From NCBI GenBank assembly GCA_039915945.1, contig JBDSMH010000178.1, positions 1-40,901 on the forward strand: a stretch of 40,901 nt of DNA. Reading direction: 5' to 3'. The stretch comes from DATLFA01 sp039915945 (GTDB taxonomy: Bacteria; Actinomycetota; Acidimicrobiia; Acidimicrobiales; WLNW01). The notes beneath the pieces were generated by a model. That model saw only the letters and a list, made by a program, of their open reading frames with translations. It made no database searches and was not told where the DNA came from. The translations under genes were made by a program, and so were the position numbers. Shown here piece by piece: positions 1 through 5,746 of the stretch. How positions within the stretch are numbered: the stretch's first letter is position 1; the number at the start of each line of letters is the position of its first letter.

Positions 1-276
1 GGCCTCGTACACGCGCTTTTGTTCGGTGTCGGGCAACAGGATCATGATGACGTCGGCCTCTTCGGCCGCCTGCTCCACCGACACGACGCGAAGGCCGGCC
101 GCCTCGGCCTTGCCCATTGACGGCGAACCACGACGAATACCGACGCGCACGTCGATGCCCGAGTCCTTGAGGTTGAGCGCGTGCGCGTGACCCTGCGAGC
201 CGTATCCGATGATCGCCACCTTGCGCTGGCGGATGAGGGAAGGATCGGCATCCTTCTCGTAGTACACAGTGGCCAC
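1..276 (-). CDS. ilvC: Ketol-acid reductoisomerase, N-terminal part (cut by window edge)
   Basis: Third gene of the ilvBNC operon. The enzyme converts acetolactate (or acetohydroxybutyrate) to the dihydroxy acid using NADPH and Mg2+, the second common step of valine/leucine/isoleucine synthesis. The 92 visible codons read VATVYYEKDAD, then the NADPH-binding IGYGSQGHAHALNLKDSG signature of class I KARI and the RVGIRRGS segment, followed by ADVIMILLPD. The start is GTG at 276, because an AAGGAG Shine-Dalgarno lies 6 nt upstream and the family N-terminus fits. It lies 30 bp after ilvN on the same strand. The gene continues to the left beyond the window. Confidence 0.96.
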   Translation of the reverse strand, partial: MATVYYEKDADPSLIRQRKVAIIGYGSQGHAHALNLKDSGIDVRVGIRRGSPSMGKAEAAGLRVVSVEQAAEEADVIMILLPDTEQKRVYEA

Positions 277-306
277 GGTGGGCTCCTTATCGTTGAAAGT
301 TTGGAC

Positions 307-831
307 TTAGGACGTCTTGGACAGTCGAGGCAGCGCGATGCGCCCGCTGCGCTGGAGCTCCACGATCCCATAGGGTCGCAGAAGATCCTCGAAGTCATCC
401 AACCGGCTCGGTGCCCCCGACAGGGACAGCATCATCTTGTCGCCGCCGACGTTGAGCACGCGGGCCTCGAAAATGCGCACGAGGTCCATGATCTGGCCCC
501 GTTCGCTGGGTTGGCCGTTGACGATCACCATCATCAGCTCGCGCTCGACGGACTCCGACGGGTCGAGGTCACGGATCTCGACGACGTTGATGAGCTTGTC
601 GAGCTGCTTGACGACCTGCTCGAGCGGCGCCGACTCGGCGTCGACCATGATCGTGATGCGCGAGAACCGGGGGTCGTCGGTGCGCGCCACGGCCAGCGAG
701 TCGATGTTGAACCCGCGTCGGGCGAACAGACCGGCGACCCGGGTCAGGACGCCCGGCTTGTTCTCGACGAGCACCACTAGCGTGTGAAAGCGCCGGGCGA
801 TCGCCGTTGTCGTAGCCATATCGTCGTTCAT
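307..831 (-). CDS. ilvN: Acetolactate synthase small (regulatory) subunit
   Basis: 174-residue regulatory subunit of acetohydroxyacid synthase; it raises activity of the large subunit and confers feedback inhibition by valine. An ACT domain occupies about residues 15-90 (HTLVVLVENKPGVLTRVAGL, then RRGFNIDSLAV), followed by the AHAS small-subunit C-terminal domain (about 95-165, with RIFEARVLNVG). Length is normal for the family (about 160-175). The ATG at 831 overlaps the TGA of ilvB by four bases (ATGA), so translational coupling is likely and would favour balanced subunit synthesis; an in-frame ATG four codons further in is the alternative start. Confidence 0.97.
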   Translation of the reverse strand: MNDDMATTTAIARRFHTLVVLVENKPGVLTRVAGLFARRGFNIDSLAVARTDDPRFSRITIMVDAESAPLEQVVKQLDKLINVVEIRDLDPSESVERELMMVIVNGQPSERGQIMDLVRIFEARVLNVGGDKMMLSLSGAPSRLDDFEDLLRPYGIVELQRSGRIALPRLSKTS

Positions 832-2585
832 CGACGGCCCCGCTCACGGTCGAACTGCGGCTTCTGGCTGGGGTCGACGACGATGTCGGTGTTGGATGCG
901 CCTGCGGGGACCATCGGGAAGACCTTTTCGGCCCAGTCGGTGCGGAAGTCGATGACGACCGGTCGATCATCGATCGAGTTGGCCTTCTCGATGGCGGGCA
1001 GCACTTCTTCGGGGTCTTCGACGCGCATACCCACGCATCCCATCGCCTCGGCCCACATCTTGTAGTCGGGCAGATCGGGCGACAGGTACACCTCGGAGTA
1101 ACGCTCTTCGTAGAACATCTCCTGCCATTGACGAACCATGCCGAGGTAGGCGTTGTTCAAGATCGCGATCTTGACCGGGATGCGCTCTGCCGCGGCGGTC
1201 ACCAACTCTTGCGCGGTCATCTGGAAGCAACCGTCGCCGTCGACCGCCCACACCATGCGGTCGGGCCGGCCGACCTTGGCGCCGATCGCCGCCGGCACGG
1301 CAAAGCCCATGGTGCCCAGGCCCCCGCTGTTGACCCATGTGTAGGGGTACTTGAACTTCCAGTACTGACTGGTCCACATCTGGTGCTGACCGACGCCCGA
1401 CACGACGATGGTGTCGTCGGGGGTGTTGTCCCGCAACGTTTCGAGGACGTACTGCGGCTTGAGCTGATCGCCCGGCAGACTCGGCTCGTAGGTGAGCGGG
1501 AAGTTCTCCTGCCAACCGGAGATGCGAGCCTTCCAGTCGCTACGGTCGGGCTGCAGCGCCGGGCCGCCCAGTTCACGAATGGCTTGAATCAACCGCTCGA
1601 TCGCGATGCGACAATCGCCTTGAATACCGACATCGGGGCGGCGCACTTTGCCCAACTCCGCGGGATCGATGTCGACGTGGATGATCTTGGCGTCGGGCGC
1701 GAACGCGGGCACCTTGCCCGTGACACGATCGTCGAAACGCGAACCGAGTGCGATCAACAGATCGCTCTCTTGCATCGACGTCACCGCCGTGTAGTTGCCG
1801 TGCATACCCGGCATGCCCAACGCCAGCGGATGGTCGTCGGGGAATGCGCTACGGGCCATCAGCGTCGTGACCACGTGCACGTCGATCAACTCGGCCAACT
1901 CGCGCAGCGCCTCGGCTCCCCGTGCCTTGAGGATGCCGCCACCGGCGTAAATGACCGGGCGGGTCGAGCGCAGGATGAGTTCGGCCGCGGCGCGCACCTT
2001 GTCGAGATCGGGTTCGGTCTGCGGGTTGTAGCCCGGCAGGTTGACGTCGGTCGGCACGTACCACTCCATGGCGGACGCGGGATTACGCGGGTCGACGATG
2101 TCCTTCGGGATGTCGACGAGCACCGGGCCCGGCCGCCCCGTGGTCGCGATGTAGAACGCCTCGCGGATGGTCTGCGGGATGTCCTGCGCTGAGGTCACGA
2201 GGAAGTTGTGCTTGGTGACGGCCATGGTGATGCCGGTCGTGTCGCACTCTTGGAAGGCATCGGTGCCGATGGCCGACGTCGGCACTTGACCGGTGATCAC
2301 GACCATGGGGACCGAGTCCATCATGGCGTCGCACAGGGGCGTGACGATGTTGGTCGCCGCCGGGCCGCTCGTGACCATCGCGACGCCGGGACGCCCGGTG
2401 GCGTGAGCGAAGCCTTCGGCCATATGGCCGGCGCCCTGCTCGTGGCGCACGAGAATGTGGCGAATCGGCGAGTCGAGGATCGGGTCGTAGACGGGGAGGA
2501 TCGCACCACCCGGTAGTCCGAAGATGACCTCGACACCCTCGAGTTCGAGGGCCTTGATCAGTGCTTGTCCTCCGTTGAGCTTCAT
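828..2585 (-). CDS. ilvB: Acetolactate synthase large (catalytic) subunit
   Basis: ThDP-dependent acetohydroxyacid synthase catalytic subunit, 585 residues from the chosen ATG at 2585. It condenses two pyruvates, or pyruvate and 2-oxobutyrate. Visible: N-terminal FGLPGGAILPVYD, the catalytic glutamate in RHEQGAGHMAEG (E49), the FAD/central domain, and the ThDP-binding GDG...NN motif at about residues 450-478 (GDGCFQMTAQEL, ILNN). The reading frame stays open 26 codons further upstream, but that extension (MSRPPQPPTHSQQ) is low complexity and lies in the CA-rich 5' leader. No strong Shine-Dalgarno precedes 2585. First gene of ilvB-ilvN-ilvC, behind the attenuator at 2679-2769. Confidence 0.97.
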   Translation of the reverse strand: MKLNGGQALIKALELEGVEVIFGLPGGAILPVYDPILDSPIRHILVRHEQGAGHMAEGFAHATGRPGVAMVTSGPAATNIVTPLCDAMMDSVPMVVITGQVPTSAIGTDAFQECDTTGITMAVTKHNFLVTSAQDIPQTIREAFYIATTGRPGPVLVDIPKDIVDPRNPASAMEWYVPTDVNLPGYNPQTEPDLDKVRAAAELILRSTRPVIYAGGGILKARGAEALRELAELIDVHVVTTLMARSAFPDDHPLALGMPGMHGNYTAVTSMQESDLLIALGSRFDDRVTGKVPAFAPDAKIIHVDIDPAELGKVRRPDVGIQGDCRIAIERLIQAIRELGGPALQPDRSDWKARISGWQENFPLTYEPSLPGDQLKPQYVLETLRDNTPDDTIVVSGVGQHQMWTSQYWKFKYPYTWVNSGGLGTMGFAVPAAIGAKVGRPDRMVWAVDGDGCFQMTAQELVTAAAERIPVKIAILNNAYLGMVRQWQEMFYEERYSEVYLSPDLPDYKMWAEAMGCVGMRVEDPEEVLPAIEKANSIDDRPVVIDFRTDWAEKVFPMVPAGASNTDIVVDPSQKPQFDRERGRR

Positions 2586-2595
2586 GTTCGACTCG

Positions 2596-2650
2596 CTTGG
2601 TCTGTGTTGTTTGGTGGCTGTGTGTTGTTGGCTGTGCGTTGGTGGCTGTG
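2596..2650 (-). repeat. CA-rich imperfect tandem repeat in the ilvB 5' leader
   Basis: On the minus (mRNA) strand the leader between the attenuator and ilvB contains three imperfect copies of CACAGCCAmCAA, plus a degenerate fourth (CACAGACC), spaced about 14-18 nt. The segment is almost free of G and should be unstructured, unlike the GC-rich surroundings. It may act as an open ribosome-loading region, since ilvB has no clear Shine-Dalgarno; that role is inference. Confidence 0.5.
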
Positions 2651-2668
2651 GTGGACGCGACAAGGGGC

Positions 2669-2702
2669 AAAAACGAGAACGACCCCCCGTCTGGGAGGTC
2701 GT
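2669..2702 (-). terminator. Terminator-like hairpin of the ilv attenuator
   Basis: On the minus strand ACGACCTCCC (2702-2693), loop AGAC (2692-2689) and GGGGGGTCGT (2688-2679) form a 10-bp stem with a single wobble pair. It is followed five bases later by TTTTT (2673-2669). It lies between the leader peptide and ilvB, the place expected for an intrinsic attenuator. The U-tract is short and displaced, so termination efficiency may be moderate. Confidence 0.7.
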
Positions 2703-2704
2703 GG

Positions 2705-2730
2705 CACCCGGGCGCGTGAGGTCCCGAGTG
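2705..2730 (-). promoter_or_regulatory. Candidate 1:2 (pause/protector) stem of the ilv attenuator
   Basis: CACTCGGG (2730-2723), directly after the leader-peptide stop codon, can pair with CCCGGGTG (2712-2705) with one wobble. This is the position of the classic 1:2 stem that forms when the leader is translated without stalling. A ribosome stalled on the Val codons would cover part of its 5' arm. The precise antiterminator pairing could not be settled by eye. Confidence 0.45.
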
Positions 2731-2769
2731 CTAGCCGAGTACTACTACGAGGGTCGTCGGTCGGGCCAT
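2731..2769 (-). CDS. ilv operon leader peptide
   Basis: A 12-codon ORF encodes MARPTTLVVVLG followed by TAG. Five of its last six sense codons are branched-chain (CTC GTA GTA GTA CTC), with three consecutive GTA valine codons. Position (29 nt before the terminator-like hairpin, upstream of ilvB) and composition match leader peptides that control ilv operons by ribosome stalling when charged Val/Leu-tRNA is scarce; attenuation of ilvBNC is known in Corynebacterium. No Shine-Dalgarno is present. The likely -10 hexamer ends only 10 nt before the ATG, so the transcript may start close to the ATG and be translated nearly leaderless. Confidence 0.75.
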   Translation of the reverse strand: MARPTTLVVVLG

Positions 2770-2779
2770 AAGGGGGCCA

Positions 2780-2809
2780 AGTATGCCCCGGAATCCCAGC
2801 GATTACCAA
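2780..2809 (-). promoter_or_regulatory. Putative ilv operon promoter
   Basis: On the minus strand TTGGTA (2809-2804) and CATACT (2785-2780) are separated by 18 bp and resemble -35 and -10 elements. They begin just after the stop codon of the upstream alcohol dehydrogenase gene. Transcription would start about 4 nt before the leader-peptide ATG. Confidence 0.5.
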
Positions 2810-2817
2810 CCGAGAAA

Positions 2818-3918
2818 TCAGAAAGTGAGAATGGCCCGGCCGGTGATCTCGCCCCGGTCGAGTGCGGCGGCGGCGGCCGCGATGTCGTCGAGCGCGACCC
2901 GTTGCGTGACGATCTCGTCGAGCTTGAGCCGGCCCGAGCGCACCCAGTCGCTGAAGATCGGGAAGTCCCGGGCGGGCACCGACGAGCCACCGATACAGCC
3001 CATCAATCGCTTCTCGTTCATGATCAGGTCGGCCGGGTTCACTTCGAGTGCGGGCAGCGTGACGATGCCGACCATGACCGCGGTGCCCCGCTCGGTGGTG
3101 GCCATCGGTTGGCTGCGGCACGACGGCAGCAGTTGCGTCACCACCTTGTTGCCGCCGATGCAGTCGAAGGCATAGTGCACGCCCGACACCGGCAGTCCCA
3201 TGATGTTCGACTGCGTCGGATCTGTCGTCAGCTCGTGGATGGCCTGCACCGCGTCGACGCGTGCGGCATTGACCGTGTGCGTCGCGCCCTGGCGCCGCGC
3301 CCACTCGAGCTTCGCGTCGTCGAGGTCGACCGCGATGATCGGGTTCGCCCCGCGCGCTGACGCCGCCACGATCGCCGAGATGCCGACACCGCCCACGCCG
3401 TACACCGCGACGCTCTGGCCGCGCTGCACGTCCGCCGTGTTGAGCACGGCGCCCGCGCCGGTCATCACTGCGCAGCCGATGATCGACGCCAGATCGACCG
3501 GCAGATCGTCGGGGAGCGGCACCACGAATTGTTCGTCGCAGATCGTGTGATCGGCCCACGTGAACACGTTGTGACATGTCGCCGTCGAACCATCGCGGCG
3601 CGGGAGCACCGGCGAGTCGGGGCGGCGCACCAACGGACCACCGTCGCGCGGCAGCCACGTCACGAAGACGCGATCACCGACCGTCGTTGTCGTCACGCTC
3701 GACCCCACCGCGACGATCTCGCCGGTCGCTTCGTGGCCGAGCGTCATCGGTGAGTTGGTCGACTGCGCGAACTTCATGTCGGTGAGTTGGCTGTGGCAGA
3801 TCCCACTGGCGAACAGCCGTACCACCACCTGATACGGCGCTGGGTCGGGCAGCACGAGGTCTTCGACACGGAGCGTTCCGTCGCCCGGCGTCACCGCGGC
3901 TCGTGCGTGCACTGCCAT
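2818..3918 (-). CDS. Zinc-dependent alcohol dehydrogenase (MDR superfamily)
   Basis: 366-residue medium-chain dehydrogenase/reductase that would oxidise an alcohol with NAD or a tightly bound nicotinamide. The catalytic-zinc ligands are present: C41 (SGICHSQLTD), H62/E63 (GHEATGEIVAVG) and C149 (IGCAVMTGAGAVLNTADV). The Rossmann motif GVGGVG is at 174-179 and the DLDDAKLEWARRQGATH segment follows. The four-cysteine structural-zinc lobe usual between GHE and the third ligand is replaced by a Pro/Arg-rich stretch (about 88-125). It is closest in style to class III and NDMA-dependent actinobacterial ADHs; substrate unknown. ATG at 3918 is chosen because AAAGGGA lies just upstream. Confidence 0.9.
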   Translation of the reverse strand: MAVHARAAVTPGDGTLRVEDLVLPDPAPYQVVVRLFASGICHSQLTDMKFAQSTNSPMTLGHEATGEIVAVGSSVTTTTVGDRVFVTWLPRDGGPLVRRPDSPVLPRRDGSTATCHNVFTWADHTICDEQFVVPLPDDLPVDLASIIGCAVMTGAGAVLNTADVQRGQSVAVYGVGGVGISAIVAASARGANPIIAVDLDDAKLEWARRQGATHTVNAARVDAVQAIHELTTDPTQSNIMGLPVSGVHYAFDCIGGNKVVTQLLPSCRSQPMATTERGTAVMVGIVTLPALEVNPADLIMNEKRLMGCIGGSSVPARDFPIFSDWVRSGRLKLDEIVTQRVALDDIAAAAAALDRGEITGRAILTF

Positions 3919-3925
3919 GAATCCC

Positions 3926-4073
3926 TTTCTAGTGCGGCGGCGCCGCAACGCTGGGGCGGCTTCGCCGCGGGAATGTCGACGTGTCGTTGGTGCATTTGGC
4001 GCGCTCCCCAGCGCGCTAGACGCTAACAGTTCATTCCCGCGACGCAGCCATCCGTTGCGGCGGAGCCGCACTA
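3926..4073. repeat. Composite palindromic (MITE-like) intergenic element
   Basis: Two inverted copies of a roughly 45-bp unit face each other. The left copy (3926-3975, plus) has TAGTGCGGCGGCGCCGCAAC, a GCGGCTTCGCCGC hairpin and GGGAATG. The right copy (4032-4073, read on minus) has TAGTGCGGCTCCGCCGCAAC, a diverged second arm and GGGAATG. Between them is a perfect 7-bp hairpin, GCGCGCT-CCCC-AGCGCGC (3999-4016). The right copy starts with the stop codon of the metal-transporter gene and the left copy touches the RBS region of the dehydrogenase gene. A further copy lies at 40720-40785. No ORF is present; it may be a non-autonomous element or a transcript 3'-end structure. Confidence 0.7.
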
Positions 4074-4784
4074 AGTAGACACGTTGGCGCCCAACAAGCT
4101 GCCTACGAACGAGGTGAACGCGCAAGCGATCGCGGCGACGAGCACCTGGCGCAGCGCGGTGCGGATCTTGGACCGCTCGGTGAAAGTGGCGAGCACGGCG
4201 CCGACGACGGCGGCCGCGACGGCACCGATGATGATCGAGGCGATCACTGCGGAGGCGCCGCCCCCGAATAGCCACGGAATCAGCGGCAGGAACGCTCCGA
4301 CCGCGAACGCGACGAGCGACGCTCCGGAAGCGACGATCGGCTTGGCCAGCTCGCCCGGATCGATACCGAGTTCTTCTCGCGCATGCACATCGAGCGCCAC
4401 ATCGGGGTCGGCGTGCACTGCCGTGGCCAATCGTCGCGCTTGCTCGGGACCGAGCCCGCGCTTTTCGTAGATGTTGGCGAGCTCCATCGTTTCGCGGAAC
4501 GGCTCGTCGATGAGCGACTGGCGTTCACGATCGATCTCTCGCACAACCAACTCGTTCTGTGCCTTGATCGAGATGTACTCGCCGGCCGCCATCGACACGG
4601 CGCCGGCGAGCAGACCGGCAACACCCGCGACACGAACCAAGGCTGCGTTGGTCGATGCACCGGCGAACCCGAGGATCAACGCGACGTTGGAGACGAGCCC
4701 GTCGCTCACACCGAAAACCGCCGCCCGCACCCAGCCGCCCTGCAGATTGCGGTGTTGGTGAACCATGCCGGGCTTGAGTGCCAT
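4071..4784 (-). CDS. VIT1/CCC1 family metal (Fe/Mn) transporter
   Basis: 237-residue membrane protein of the VIT1/CCC1 (DUF125) family, proton-coupled divalent-metal exporters for iron or manganese. The family signature is clear: VFGVSDGLVSNVALILGFAG in TM1 (about 22-45), then VAGLLAGAVSMAAGEYIS in TM2. A hydrophilic metal-binding insert (about 75-140) carries acidic and His residues (ERQSLIDEPF, HADPDVALDVHAREELG), and three C-terminal membrane helices end at SFVGSLLGANVST. The ATG at 4784 is preceded at 6 nt by TAGATT, with no Shine-Dalgarno, suggesting a leaderless mRNA. Metal specificity cannot be told from sequence. Confidence 0.92.
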   Translation of the reverse strand: MALKPGMVHQHRNLQGGWVRAAVFGVSDGLVSNVALILGFAGASTNAALVRVAGVAGLLAGAVSMAAGEYISIKAQNELVVREIDRERQSLIDEPFRETMELANIYEKRGLGPEQARRLATAVHADPDVALDVHAREELGIDPGELAKPIVASGASLVAFAVGAFLPLIPWLFGGGASAVIASIIIGAVAAAVVGAVLATFTERSKIRTALRQVLVAAIACAFTSFVGSLLGANVST

Positions 4785-4867
4785 CGCGGCAATCTAACCA
4801 GCAGTTCCGCCGATGAGAAGAGAGTTCGCAATGATCAAGGGGCCCTTACATCGTGCGTCGGTGCGGC

Positions 4868-5686
4868 CTACTTCTTGGCGACCGTCGCCGCCGTACGTCC
4901 GCCCTCGACCAGGAACTCGCTACCGGTGCAGTAGCTCGATTCGTCGCTGGCGAGAAACAACACCAGCAATGCCACCTCTTCGGCCGTACCCACTCGCTCG
5001 AGTGGCGTCTCCGCAATGAGCGACTGCAACACGCTGAGGTTTGTCTTCAACATGTCGGCGATCATCGGAGTGTCGATCGGACCCGGATGCACTGAATTGA
5101 CGCGGATCGACGGACCCAATTCGGACGCGGCCACTTTGGTCAACCCGCGGACCGCCCACTTGGACGCGGCGTAGTTGCTCTGTCCCGGCGACGGGCGGAT
5201 TGCCTGGGCGGACGAGATGTTGACGATCGACGCCGTCGAACGCGGGTTGCGGGCGTAGTGGGGAGCGATCGACGAACGCAGCAGCGGTATTGCGGACTTC
5301 ATCCCGAGGAACACACCGGTCAAGTTCACATTGATCAACGCGTTCCACGCGTCGAGCGTCATGTCTTCGATATCGCACAATCCGCCGTAGCGCTCATTGG
5401 TGATACCGGCGTTGTTGACCAGAATGTGGAGGCCACCGAACTCGCGCTCGGCCAGCGCGACCGCGTGCACCCAGTCATCGGGCCGCGTGACATCAAGAAC
5501 CACCGCACGCGCCGAACCGGGATGTGTGGCATTGATCGCATCGGCGGTGGCGTGCACTTCATCGTCGATCACATCACCCAGCACGACCCTCGCGCCTTCT
5601 TCGACGAACATGCGTGCCTCGACCGCACCTTGCCCGCGGGCCGCCCCGGAGATCAGCGCAACACGTTCGCCCAATCGCCCCGTCAT
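4868..5686 (-). CDS. Short-chain dehydrogenase/reductase (classical SDR)
   Basis: 272-residue NAD(P)-dependent oxidoreductase of the classical SDR family. Motifs: cofactor-binding SGAARGQG (13-20), D65 of LDVTRPDD, NNAG (91-94), catalytic Ser158/159 (NISSA), Y172 and K176 (YAASK), and the HPGPIDTPM segment typical after the active site. It resembles 3-alpha(20-beta)-hydroxysteroid dehydrogenase-type SDRs, but the substrate is not determined. The reading frame is open further upstream; ATG at 5686 is chosen because the conserved N-terminus (MTGRLGERVALISGAARG) begins there and GGGGGA precedes it. Divergent from the gene at 5747. Confidence 0.9.
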   Translation of the reverse strand: MTGRLGERVALISGAARGQGAVEARMFVEEGARVVLGDVIDDEVHATADAINATHPGSARAVVLDVTRPDDWVHAVALAEREFGGLHILVNNAGITNERYGGLCDIEDMTLDAWNALINVNLTGVFLGMKSAIPLLRSSIAPHYARNPRSTASIVNISSAQAIRPSPGQSNYAASKWAVRGLTKVAASELGPSIRVNSVHPGPIDTPMIADMLKTNLSVLQSLIAETPLERVGTAEEVALLVLFLASDESSYCTGSEFLVEGGRTAATVAKK

Positions 5687-5734
5687 CGGTCCCCCAGGAT
5701 GCTCGCTTGCCGCAGTTCGTCTGCAATCGCATGA

Positions 5735-5746
5735 CATACTCCCACG
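5735..5746 (+). promoter_or_regulatory. Putative leaderless -10 element
   Basis: CATACT (5735-5740) lies 6 nt before the ATG at 5747, with no Shine-Dalgarno between them. The spacing would put transcription start at or beside the ATG. No convincing -35 was seen. Confidence 0.35.

Noticed and set aside
1128..2192. 354-residue open frame on the plus strand opposite ilvB
   Set aside because: Arg/His/Asp/Gly-rich translation with no family motif, in antisense to a clear ilvB; a shadow of high third-position GC.
2818..4275. 485-residue version of the alcohol dehydrogenase
   Set aside because: The first 119 residues are read through the palindromic repeat and antisense/out of frame with the transporter gene; the Shine-Dalgarno and family start support 3918.
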